From NCBI RefSeq assembly GCF_020740795.1, contig NC_067295.1, positions 1,302,501-1,366,500 on the forward strand: a stretch of 64,000 bases of DNA, written 5' to 3'. The DNA is from Apus apus. Its lineage: Eukaryota; Chordata; Aves; Apodiformes; Apodidae. The notes beneath the pieces are model-generated. The model saw only the letters and a list, made by a program, of their open reading frames with translations. It was not told the origin of the DNA and did not search any database. The translations under genes and the position numbers were made by a program. Positions 1 to 12,500 of this stretch are shown here, piece by piece (positions within the stretch are counted from its first letter, which is position 1; each line of letters begins with the position of its first letter).

Positions 1-29
1 GTGTCTGTAACTGTCCATGTGGAATCAGA

Positions 30-250
30 CTGGTCTGGGTGAGAAGGGACCTTAAAGATCATTCAGTTCCAACCTGCTGCCATGGGCAGGGACACCTCCC
101 AGCAGACCAGGCTGCTCCAAGCCCCATCCAACCTGCCCTTCAACACTTCCAGGAATGGGGCAGCCACAGCTTCTCTGGGCAACCTGGGTGTCCCACCACC
201 CTCACAGCAAAGCTTTTCTTCCTAATATCCAATCCAAATCTACCCTACAG
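30..250 (-). mobile_element. CR1 LINE 3' fragment
   Basis: The + strand reads as the complement of an avian CR1 3' region: gggaccttaaagatcattca, ccatgggcagggacacc, caggctgctccaagcccc, ggggcagccacagcttctct, cttcctaatatccaatcc. It lies in the PKD1 intron left of 438. Edges are approximate. Confidence 0.85.
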
Positions 251-437
251 CTTAGGAGGTGACTTGGCTGTGCCAAGCCTTTCTCTTGGGAACTCTGCAA
301 GTCCCACCAATGGAGACGGTGTCACAGGGTAACTGTTGCTGTCCCACTGAGGGGTTCTAGGGTTGCCCTCTCAGCTTTGCAAGTCCACATAGGGACTCTC
401 TGCCATGAAACACATTTCTTCATCTCTTAACTTGTAG

Positions 438-581
438 GACTCAGCCCATCTTGGTACCTGCAGCACGTCATAGTCCGGGACCTACAGAGCAGCAAGAGCT
501 ACTTCTTCCTGGTGAATGACTGGCTGTCGGTGGAGAGCGAAGAGAACGATGGCTTGGTGGAGAAGGAGGTTTATGCAGCCA
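438..581 (+). CDS. PKD1: PKD1 exon: end of PLAT domain
   Basis: The first PKD1 exon in the window starts after cttgtag and ends at a GTGAGT donor. It encodes the last strands of the cytoplasmic PLAT/LH2 lipid-binding domain (WYLQHVIVRDLQ, then FFLVNDWLSVE), which in polycystin-1 sits between TM1 and TM2. The upstream sequence 1-437 is intron, mostly a CR1 fragment. Confidence 0.93.
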
Positions 582-3500
582 GTGAGTGCTCAGCCCCTGG
601 GGTGTGGGGCTGGGGTGGTCCCAAGCAGCATGACAGTTCTCGCTGTGCTGAGCCCACAGCAGCAGGCTGTGGGGAGGCCACAGAGCCTGAACACTGGCTC
701 TTTCTCACTGCACTGTCTTGTGCAGCCAAGTGCCCTGCTGGGTCCTTTGTGCCAGAAGACAAGGCATGGCAGGTACCCAGCTGTGCAGAAGGGACCATGC
801 AGATGTGGGGTGGACACTTCCTTGAGCATCAGCCTGCGAGGAAGGGTGATGACAGGCCTGGCTGTGTCCCCTCTGCTCTGCAGCTGGCCCTGAGGGTCTC
901 TCTTTTTGTGCTCAGGTGAGACAGAGCTGAGGAGCTTCTCACGGATCTTCATAGCGGAGCTGCAGCGAGGCTTCTTTGAGAAGCACGTCTGGCTGTCTCT
1001 GTGGGACCACCCGCCTCGCAGCCGCTTCACCCGCGTCCAGAGAGCCACCTGCTGCTCCCTCCTCATCTTCCTCTTCCTCTGTGCCAACGCCGTGTGGTAC
1101 GGCGTGGTGGGGAACGTACACCTCAGGTGCGCGGCGTCCCTTGGTGCTCCAGCCTGTCCCTCACCTCCTCAGGGCCTCTCCTGCCCTTCCCATTACACAC
1201 CTTCCATCTGCTGGGAGCAGCTGCCTTGCTTGGGTCTGCTCCAAAGAGCCTGGGCTCAGGAAATGGATGACCAAGGTCAACCTGATCATCTTTCCTGGTT
1301 CTCCTGTGTCTCCTGAGCCCAGCCCGTGCTCTTTTTCTTTCTCTGCACACCTGAAGTGCCAGCTTGTGCAGTTTTGTCTCCCCCCTTGCTTAGCTGGCAG
1401 CCCTGGGTGCTCCTGGTAACCTGGTCTCTGATCTCTCTCCAGCAATGGGGCCGTCTCCAACCTGATCCCTGTCAATGTGGACACAGTGGCTGTTGGTCTT
1501 GTGTCCAGCGTGGTGGTCTACCCTCTCTACCTGGTCATTTTATTTCTCTTCCGGATGGCTCGTAGCAAGGTAAGGGGGAGAAGTAGTTGCAGGCTGCTCA
1601 GATGGGTGCGGTGCCACCAGGTTTGCCCATCTGAGGCTGGACTCTGCCCTTTGTGGTACATGACATCCCTGTTCTTTCCCAGGTGTGCCTCCATGCTGCC
1701 CTGTGCCATGGCCAGACCTGTGCCCTTAGCCAGTCTCTGCCTCCTCTGGGGCTGGGAGCAGCTCCTGCCCCTGAGAATAAACAGCTTTTAAAACCTGCCC
1801 TTTGGTCTGGGCATGGTCAGAGCCCAGGCAGTGACCTGTCCCTCTGAGAACAGGCTCTCCTGACCCTTTGCTGCCTTACCAGGAGCATGAGAGATGCTCA
1901 GTGGAGCATTGCTAATGGACTGCCTACCCGGGGTACAGATTCAGCTCCCTGAGCAGAGCTATGGTTAGGCAGCTGTGAAAGGATTAGCTGGGGATTTAAT
2001 GACTAGTTAGACTCAATTAGCAGCATCATTAAGTGCTGCAGCCAGCTGCTCAGCAACTGATGAGCAGCAAGTGTGTCAGGTATTTCTTATTCCTGCAAGC
2101 ACTCCCTGCTCTGCAGGAGGCTGCAAACTCATTTGACTTCCAGGGAACTTGTACATGGGACAGCCTAGGTGGCCCTGGTCTGTGGTGTGGGTGGGTATGA
2201 GTGCCCAAGGTGCCTGGGAGGCAGTGAGGGACAGCATGTGCCTGTCCCCAGCCCTGCTGGGCAGCTGTGGGACACCCCGGCCCTGCCTGCCCAAGCGTGT
2301 AGCTCCCCAGCAGAGAAGGGAGCAGCAGGGCTTGGAGCCACTATGACATTGTCACCTCCTGCCTTCCCTTTTCTGCTCAAGCTTTCCTGTCTCCTGCAGG
2401 TCTCCATCAGCCACACCCTGACTCACTCAGACCAGCAATCTCTGGAAATCGACAACTACCTGGACTCCTCAGTCCTCGACAGCTCCTTCCCCACCTTCCC
2501 TGGGCTCCGGGCAGAGGTAACTGCTTCCCTCCTGAAAGCTGGACAGGCTGTAGGGGTCTGTGTGCTCCTCTTCAGGGCCACCATACCCATCACAGCTGTC
2601 AGTGCAAGAACTGATATGTCTTGAAGTGCCTCTGTCAAGTACAGGTGACAGGAGAGCCACAGCCCTTTGTCTGTCACCTGGGTCTCCAGGCCAGCCCTGA
2701 GTGCTGAGCACTGGCTGTCTCCAGCTCCTGCTCCATGTCTGTGAGCATGGATCTCCCCAGCATGCCTGGGCATTAGATCTGAGCAGAGCAGACCCTGGAG
2801 AAGTGGGCCCAGGGCTCACAGCAGCTCAGGCTCCAGATTTCCTGGGACCCCTGATGTTAACAACCTGCTGTTTAAACCAGACACAAACCAGTGTCAAGCC
2901 TGACCTGCCTCCCCTTCCTCCACAGGCCTTCTCTGAGCAAACCAAAACAGATCTGTTCTTAGAGGACTCCAAAAGGTAAGTAGGTTTCTGGGGCTGCAGC
3001 AAATAGGAGTGCACTGTAGTTTCTGCTTTGGCAGGGTGAGCTGGTGCTCCCACAGCTGCTGCCTTTCTAGACCATCCTTCATGCTGTGGCAGTTGCATTT
3101 CTCCTGCTTCCTGTTCCCCACGTGTACCCTGTGTGGGGCACCCACTCCTCTGTGTTCCCCCAGCCTCGTGAGGTGGCCCTCCAGTGAGGCCCTGCTGAGC
3201 TGGCCAGACCTCCTCAGCGACCCCTCCATCATGGGCAACACCATCCAGAAGCTCAAGAGGGGCCGGGCCAGTCGCCACCTTGGACTTGAGGCCCCGCTGA
3301 CAACTGAGGAGGACAGCTTGTCCCTTGGTGTTCACCAGGGACAGCCCCGATACTTCTCAGCCTCAGGTGGGTGTGGGAGCAGCTTTGCTCTGTGCTAGGG
3401 TTTGAATGCCCCTGGAAAGTGCAGGAGGAGCAGTCTGGTTCCTGGGAACTCTGGCTTAGCTCTAGAGAAGGCAGAACAGCAGAGGCTGCTGCCATCACTG

Positions 3501-6500
3501 CTGGCTTCTATGTGAAGGGCAGAGGAGGAGGGTCGTGTTTTCTTAATGAGGATTTCAGTCTGGGACAGCAGAAATCCTGATGTGCCCACTCTCTTTCCCA
3601 GATGAGGATCTGATCCGGCAGATCCTGGCAGATGGAGCCAGTGGCATCTCCCACTCCCAGGACCTGGGGCCGTACATGAGGGCTGAAACAGATCTGATCT
3701 CGGGCCTGTGAGTATTCGGGGAGCAGAGTTCCCCACTGAGCCAGTGCCTCCTGTCCCTTGCCCTCCCACCTGGCTCTGCAGCAGCTGGTGGCACCAGCCA
3801 CAGTGAGCTGAGCTGGGCGTTGGGACACTTCAGACTTTGGGGTCACCCCTGTCACCAGTCACTGTGTTTTTGTTGGCTGTGATTCCTGCAGCCCTCTAAG
3901 CCAGAGGCTACTTAGACTTACTTAGACTACTGCCCTTCCAGGAGCCACCTGGAATATCCCCTTAAAGCCCTGGCTGAAGATGCATCTCCAGAGCTTTGTG
4001 GGCCGCTGACCAAGTGCTGGGACATGGGTTCTCTGACAGGAGGGAGCAGAGTGTTTGGGTCTGTGTTGTGCCCTAAGCAGCCTGCTGTGGGACCCTGAGC
4101 ACCACCCAGCTGGGTGGCCAATGCAAAGCAGCAGGGAAAGGGAGGGGAAAGACTTCCAGCCCTCCAGGACCTCCAGAGCACCTGCCTGCCTCGGCAGCCA
4201 GGGCCCAGTGCTCCAGAAGGAAACTCCATGACTAGCTGGGGCTGGTACACCAGTGTTAGCCCTGGAGTTCAGTGCCAGATTCCCATGGGGCAGGGCTCTC
4301 CAGGGTCACCCCTCTGCCTCGGCAGGTCCAGCGTGTTCGGGGAGAAGGTGGAGACTGTCATGATGCAGAAGCTGAACGACAAAGGCCAGAGCCTGGCAGC
4401 TCCCCCCAGGGAAGTAAGCAGATCAGCCAGGTCCACGTGGACAGGTAGGAGGGCTCCAGGGCTGTGCCAGGGTGGGAATGTGTGGGAAGAGGGGTTGTGG
4501 CACAGAGTAGAGCTTGGGAGGCACAGGTGGGTAAATGGAAAAGGAGCCTTAGGAAAAGCTCTCTTGCTTGGGATGCATTGGTTATTTCCTGATGGCTTCT
4601 CGTGGAGCCTGAACCTCATCAGCCCTGGGTCCCTGGGAGAGTCTCTGTACAGAATCAGGGGGCAAGGGGAGCCAGATGCCAAGGGAAGTTCAAATCAGCA
4701 AAGCAAAGAGAAGACATGTTTCCTGCTTGGTCATGCAAGCAACAGCCAGCAGGGCTTGCAGGGGCAGGGGACAGGCTGCCAGGGCCCGTGAGGCCTGGGG
4801 GTGGTAAGTGGGTCTGATAAGTGCCTGGGTGTCCTGTGGAGAAGCTCAGCATCAATTCTCTTGGCATGAGCTCTTGGCTTCAAAAGGCACAGCCTTCCTG
4901 GGGCAGGTTGCAGCACAGAAAATGGGACACAGCAGCAATTGTCCTCTTGGGTCTGTTAAAATCCATCATTTTGTCTTTGTCAATGCCTGGTTGTGGTGTC
5001 TTTGTGCTGTTGTGTGCACAGAGATGCTGAAGGGTGTGCTCAGCCCTTCCTGCACCCACTGGGACCCTTTTGCAGTAACATTTACTCCTGTTTTCCCTTT
5101 TCCTTCCAGTTGCAGACCAAACGTTTAGGAAGCGCTTGCTGCCACCCTGGTGCTCCTACCTGGCTCATGGTATCAGTCTCCTCCTCTTCGCCACCTCCAC
5201 AGGGGTCTCCGTATGGATCGGGGTGGGTTTTTCCTCCAGCGTTGCCCTCATGTGGCTCATCTCAGGGATATTCAGCTTCCTGGCATCCTTCTTGGTCTGG
5301 GAGCCCCTGAAGGTGAGGATAACATGAGTACAATGTCTGTGGATTAGCTGTAATTAACATCTTCTCCAGGTATTAATCGAGTCATGCTGGATGCTGAGTG
5401 GGTTGGATACTCCCTCCCCTCTTGGTGTCCCTGCAGGAGGGGAAGGATGAGCACAGCAGGAGGGGCAGGGCTGGGGGCAATTTGTTTTCAAGGTCCTGTA
5501 GCTGCTCCAAGAGAGTCCTCAGCCTTGGTGCCCTGCTTGATCCCTGTGCTGAGGAGCCTGTGGAGCTGTTGCCTGTGTCTGGTGGCACAGGTCTCCCCAC
5601 CACTTCCTTTCCCCCCAGGTTCTGCTGGAAGCTCTCTATTTCTCACTGGTTGCCAAGCGCTTGCACCCCGAGGAAGATGACACCTTGGTGGAGCACCCAT
5701 TTGTCGAGCATGTTTCAGAGAAGATCAGCAAAGTCCGACCCCCGCAGGGGTTTGCCCTCTTCCAGGCCAAGGAGGAGGCCAGGAAGGTCAAACTGCTACA
5801 CAGGATGCTGAAGGTAAGACACCTCCTGATGCCTCTGGGGCCCAGGGCAGTGGCAGAGTGCTAGCTCTGGGAGCCAAGATAAATCTTGTGTGGGTCCTCC
5901 AAATCCAGCTGTGAGCTCCTTGGCTAATAGGTGCCTCAGTTTCTCCATCTGTAAAAGACTGGCAGGAACATTCCTCTTTTCTGTAAAGCTCTGAGATCAG
6001 AGGTGGCTGGAAAGCAGAACCCTAAGAGGGTTGATCTGGAGCAGCTGGTTTGTTTGACTCCATCACTCAAGTGTTTGAGATCAGGGCAGAGTTTGCAGTG
6101 TGGAGTAGACTCCAACTTGCACAAGAGCGTTCATTAGTTGAGTCCTGTGAAACACAGGCCTCCCCCTCTAGGAGCAGAAGTTTCCATCTCTTTGTGGCTC
6201 ATTCACAGCTAACCCTCCACACTTCTGCTGGGAATTCACAGCTGCTCTGACCCAGTCAAGTTATTTTTAACTGGTCAATTTCCCTATAAGGGATGGAAAC
6301 CCCCAGAGCTGTGGTACCTGCTGAGCTGCCTGCCTGCAGGAGCCCACAGGGAGCTTGTGCATCTCATGGCTACTGAAACGTGGGGCTAGGCTGATCTTGT
6401 TGAACTGAGAATGTTGTTCTGAGCCTGTGCTCTGGGTTTCATTGTAAACTTCTTCCCATATGGAAGAAGAAAGAAGAGTGTGCTCTGGGTCCTGATCCTG

Positions 6501-9500
6501 CAGTGGAAAACACCAGTTTGGTGCAGGATAGGAAACAAACCCCCCCAGTGTTTGGGTGCAATCCCATCCTACTCTCTGCTTGCCAGAATTTCCTCATCTA
6601 CATGATGTTCTTGCTGGTGATCCTGCTCACCAACTATGGAGATGCCTCCCGCACCAGCAGGGCCTTCCTCCTGCAGAGCTCCATCAAGCAGCAGCTGGGC
6701 AGCAGCGAGTTCCTCCGCATCAAGAGGTAACTGTGAAGGCCCCGGGGCTGGGGAGGAACTAGATGTTGCTTTATAGCAAAGCAGCTGTGCGAGGCTGCAG
6801 CCAGGAGTCTGGGGCTGGATGCTGGGCTCCTGCTCCACACTCACTCCTGTAAGAGATTCCCAAATCCCCTGAGAGCACTGGTGCCTCTGGCAGTGAGCAG
6901 GTCCCTCTTTGTCCCTGTGGTTTTCCTCCCCTGGAGAGCAGAGAAACCTATGAAGGTTGAGAGCTTTAATTTCTTTGCATTTTGATTACTTCCTTAGTGG
7001 GAAGGGACTGTGTCAGTTCTAGGTGTTCATCTCTCTCTGGCCTAAAGGACACAAGATTGCTCTGTCTCCAGAATTTACAACTGTTAGGGCTTAGCCATAA
7101 AGTGTCATGAGAACCAGAACTACCATCTTGGTTAAATGCAGAGCCCTTCCCTGCCTTGATCTGCATGTGTGGTTGAACTTGCTGAGGTTTTCCCAGCTGA
7201 GTTTCCCCCTGGCTGCACACTCCAGCAGTCCTGCCTGACCTTGGAACAGTGCCTGGGATTCATGGTGCCTTGTACCCATCTCACTAGAGATCCCTTGATT
7301 CTTCTGTGCAAACAGATGTGATTTGTCTGTGCCACAGTCACAGAAACTTCTGTTCATTGCAATGTGAGTCAGGGATGATTCCAGTGAACTCACTGGAGTT
7401 TCTGGAGTGCAAGTGATGTAAAGGGGGAGAGCAGGTAAATAGCATCTTTCTTCCACTGTGCTGCCACAGACCCACAGGTCTGATCCTCATCCTGGTGCCA
7501 AGTGGATTTAATCACCTTTAGGTGTTGCATGTCACGTAAGCATTTCCCACACTACAGCTCAGCTTGTGGAATGGTTGGAAGTGGTGCCTCTGCCTGCTGG
7601 AGGAGGGCGGCCCAGCTCAGCTCTCCAAAACTCTGTCCTCTGCTCCAGATGGTCAGGGGTGAGATGGGCAGAGGCTGCTGCCCTGGCAGAGCTGCCCAGG
7701 AGCTCTGCTGCTCACACCACCTCCCCGCTGCAGGTCGGATCAGTTCTGGGTGTGGATGTCCCAGGTTTTCCTGCCATACCTCTACAACAACCGCTCGGCC
7801 CAGGAGAGCTCCAGCACCACGCTGGGCACGGCCCGGCTGCGCCAGCTGCGGCTGCAGGGAGGTAGGTGGGCAAGAGCTCTGCTCTCCTGGGCTGGGGGAC
7901 ATTCCTGCAGGGATGATGTGGCCAGGTCTGGATGGAGCTGAGTGAAGCAAGGCAGAGGTTACGGTGGGAGGTTTTTCTTTGCATCCGTGTGCCCCTGGTT
8001 CTGCTCCTGCAGAGACGAGCTGGGGCAGTGGATCAGGGGGATTTGCACTCAGGAGTGAGGTTGACTTGACTTCTGGAGGGTGGGACCGAGGAGGCGTGGA
8101 GGTGGCTGGGGGAGAAGCAAGATGCTGGGTGTGAAGGCTGAGCTGCGTGCCCAGCGCTGTAGGGGTGACAGTGTTGGTCTCATTGCAGCCGAGTGCCAGC
8201 GCAGTGCCCGGGATGTCCTGAGTGGCCTGGGCTTGGCTGCCAGCAGGAGCTGCTCCCACCCCCACGGCTTCTCTACCGCTGACTGGGCAGCTGGCTGGGG
8301 CCAGGCCGGGAACGGGACGGCTGCCTGGACCTACTCACCACCCGACTTGATGGGGTAAGGAGCTGCCCACCTGCACCCCCTGCTCCAGACACCAAATCTC
8401 CACATGACTTGGTTCCTTGGGAGCGTCCCAGCCCTCCCCACGGCCAGGCCAGCGCAGCCCCTGAGCCTGGCAAAGCACAGGTTAATACAGAAGGGCCCAA
8501 GGCCTTCCCTGAGCACATCCACACAGGTGGTGGGAGTGGTGGGGGGCTCACCCAGCTTCCCTGGAGATGTGCCTGACACCTCAGATGGTCTGAACAGCAG
8601 TGGAGTGTTCTCAGGGCCAGAGGGTTCAATTCTCCGGCTTCAAGGATAGAGACAAGCTGCAGAAGAAGGTGACACAGCTGCCCACAGAGACCACAGAGCA
8701 GCACTGGCTTGCTGTTCAAGAGTTGTGGCAGATTGGCCTTTACCAGCATACTGGGCATGAAGTCACCGTTGGTTTCTGCTCTTGTTTCTCCCTGGATGTG
8801 TGTTTATTGAAGTCTGGGGCACCACAGGGCTTGGGGCTATTCAGAGGTTGTGAGGTGGATCAATGCACTTCTCTCATTTGTCTTGTGAAATAATTAATGA
8901 AGCAGCTGTCACCCTTGGCTGTGCAGTGTAGGGATCAGGGGCTGCACCTGCACATTTGCTCCTGGGCTGCCACGTAAGAGAGCAGACCAGTGGCAGCTCT
9001 GTCCTTCAGCTCTCACCCCATGGCTGCTTCTCCTCTGCAGGGTCTGGTACTGGGGTTACATCTCTTTCTACGATAGCAGCGGTTATGTCCAGGAGCTGGG
9101 GGCTTCTCTGGAGGAAAGCAGGGCTCAGCTGGACTTCCTGCAGCAGCACACTTGGATCGACAACATGTGAGTTTGGCAGGGGTGAAGGGGATGCTCTGCT
9201 GGCACCCAGGTTCTGAAGGGCTGCTGCTAGGGTGTCACGGGAGGAGAGGATCCATGATCCTACCAAACAGTGGCACCAGAGCCCAGAGTTGATGATGTCC
9301 CAGTGCCCTGAGCTGTTCTTCTCCCCTCCACAGGAGCCGGGCAGTCTTTGTGGAGCTGATGCAGTACAACCCCAGCGTGGACCTGCACGCTGCCATCACC
9401 CTCCAGCTGGAGTTCCTGGGGGCTGGCCAGGCCATCACCACCATCACCATCAGCCCCTTCCCGCTGCTGCGCCTCAGCGGGGGGGTCACGCTGCAGCTTC

Positions 9501-12500
9501 TCATGATGGTCAGTCTGTTAGTTCCCTCTGGGCTCCACCTCCCTCTTGGTCATGGCACACAGGGCTCTGAGGAACCATCTCCTGGGCTCCCAGAAGGGCA
9601 GTCTTGGTCGCTGTACACTAAAGCTCCCCTGCCTGAGGCCACTTGTCCCCATGCCTGTCACCACTCTGCTTCCAGGCCTCAATAGCACACAGGAAACATC
9701 CCTGGCACCACTGAGGGGAAGGAGATTCCTCCTGCCTGGCAGCATTTGTTGGTCTTGTCTCAGCCTTGTTGCCTCCTTGAACTCATGTGTGTTCCTCTGG
9801 AATCTTCAGGCTTTTGTTCTTCTGTCCTCAGCAAGGACATCAGCCAGTGTCCCCTTCCCATGGGCACTGCTACCCTGCATTGGATATGTTGGGATCTTCA
9901 CTGCAGGGGCAGGAGGGAGCAGGCACTGAGTGAGCAAGGACTGGGGCAAGTGTGCTCCTGCTGTGGGCTGGCAGAACTCAGCCTCCTCCATGGGGCTTTT
10001 GGTGTCCTGGGGTGCTGCAGGGTCCCCCTGTGCAGCAGAGCAGTCAAGCATTGCCCTCCTCCCCTGGTAACCTCTCCGTTCCTTCCCCAGGTCTTCCTCA
10101 TGATGTTTGTGGTCTACTTCGTGGTGTCTGAGTCACTGTCCATCAAGAAGGAAGGCAGAGCCTACTTCACCCTGTGGGGCAACTATGGCCAGTGGGTCTT
10201 CATCCTGCTCACCACATGCACCGTGGTGGTGCACCTCAGCCAAGCCACCCTTGCTGACCAGCAGTGGCTCAAGTACCTCAACAACCGCAAGGGCTTCACC
10301 AACTTCTACCAGGTGGCCTTTCTCAACACCGTCTTCAGCACCTTGGCTGCATCCCTCCTCTTCCTCCTGACTGTGCAGGTATGGAGGGAGCTGGGTGGGA
10401 GCAGTGTGTGGGCAGGGATGTGTGCTTTGTCCTCCTATGCCAGCTTATCATCCAGGCACAGTCCCAGGGCAGGAGTGGCAAAGGACCCTAAAGTAAAAAT
10501 GAGTGCAGTGCACTGGTCTTGCTGTGCCCAGTACTGATCAAACACAACGAGGCTGCTGCCCCATCCAGCTTGTACTGCAGGACGGAGGTGGTGGGCCCTT
10601 TGTTCCCTTGAGGAGCCCACCCTAGTGTGGGTGATGGGATGGTTTTGTCTGTGAGGAGCCCATTGACAAGGATGTCCTCTGTTCTGCCTGACTTCGCATT
10701 TCTCAGACTTGTTTGAGATGTCTGAAATGATGCTTGAGATGTTTGAAAGACCCTTCTGTGGACCAGAAGGATCTCGCAGCCCCTTTGCAGTGGCCCTGTG
10801 GTGTGACACTGTTCTCTCTCCTGCTCCTAGGCTGCCCGGCAGCTGCGCTTTGTCAGGCAGTGGTCAGTGTTTGGGAAGACCCTTCAGAAGGCTGCGAAGG
10901 AGCTGGTGGCTGCAGGACTGGCCTTCGCTCTCCTCATCCTGGCCTACGCTCAGCTCGGCTTCCTGGTAACCACCTGCTGCCCCCGCCCGGCCTTGCCGAG
11001 CCCTGCTTGTCACAAGCCCCTGGTCGTGTTGTCCCTTGTCCCCCACTGAGCCACAGCTGTGAGCAAAGCCCAGCGGGTCTCTGGGTGCTCCACACACATC
11101 CTGCACAGGGTGCTCTGGGCTTTGGCCCTGTTGTCTGTCCCTGTCACGGCTGATTCATAGGCCATTCCTCAGGGCTCATGCTTTCTAAGATGAAGTAGAG
11201 TATCAGATGTCAGGGGTACGTTTTATCATGGATCCCTTCTCATGAACCCTCCAATGTCCCCTTTGCAGCTCTTCTCCTCCTCCTCGGAGCCCTTCCGCAG
11301 CATTGGCAGCAGCCTCCTGCAGCTCTTCTGCGTGCTGCGGGGCAGCCTGAGCCTCCAGCCCTGCCTGCCCGAGGCCTCGGGCCTCTACTGCTTGTTCTAC
11401 ACCAGCTACGTCATCCTGGAGCTGTGGATCGTGCTGAGGCTCTTCACTGTGGTGCTCATCTACAGCTACCGGGAGATGCACTTTGAGCTGTACCGCCCGG
11501 CCTTCGAGCCCCAGGACTATGAGATGGTGGAGCTCTTCATGCGCAGGCTGAAGATGTGGATGGGCTTCAGCAAAGCCAAGGAGGTGAGTGCAGCCTGGGA
11601 GGCTCCCTGGAGAAGGGGCCTGGTATCAGGCAGGGGGCTGCAAACCTGTGCAGAGAGCCCATGTCCACCATCCTTTGCCTCTGGCTGCTTCCCACTGCTG
11701 TTCCCAGTCCAGTCCCTCTGGCAGGTGAGGAGCAGTGGCTGTTCCTGGATGCGCAAGAGCTGGATTAGTGATGGGGCATTGTAGGAGCATCTGCTGGCAG
11801 TTCTCAGTCCTGCAGTGCCATGTGTTTTCATCTGGGATCTGTCCCCAGGTCTGTGCTGTGGCCTGGTCCGCCAGGCGTGGCTGGGAGCAGCCCTGGGGCT
11901 GGTTGGAGCAGGGCACAGTGCCATAGCACGGCATTCCCACTTCCCAGCTCCCAAGATAACTCTGCTCCCTCTTCTCTTCCAGTTCCGGCACAAGGTGAGG
12001 TTCGAAGGGATGGAGCCGCTGCCGTCCCGAGACTCCAGCGACTCCAAGTCCTTCCGAGGCCCCACTCCCAGCGCTGCCTCTGACAGCTCCAGGGCTTCCA
12101 CCTCCTCCAGCCAGCTGGACGGGCTGAGCCTCGTGCTGAGCACCCGGGACAGCCTGGAAGTGGACGCTGACATCCAGCGCCTCCTTTCCCTCTTCGAGAT
12201 GCTGCTGGCCCAGTTCGACCGGGTCAACCAGGTGACAGAGGACCTGTACCGCATCGAGCACCAGCTGCAGGGCTCCCAGAGCCGCCGCGCACGCCGGAAG
12301 GGCACCCAGGGGGATGTCCTCAGCAGGTACGGTGCAGGCAGCGCCCAGCAGGGACCCCTCACCGAGATCTCCTCTGAGACAGCCTTGCAGCCCCCGCGGG
12401 ACCCCCCGGGGTCCTCCCACTCTCCTGCCGCCCCGCCGGGCAGCAGGGGCTCCGTGCCCAGCCGGCTCCTCCGAGCGAGCAGAGGCCTCAGCGTGGCAGC

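Noticed and set aside
7552-8265. Minus-strand open frame of 237 codons within PKD1
   Set aside because: It is antisense to two PKD1 exons in GC-rich sequence; low-complexity Pro/Ser content and no match.
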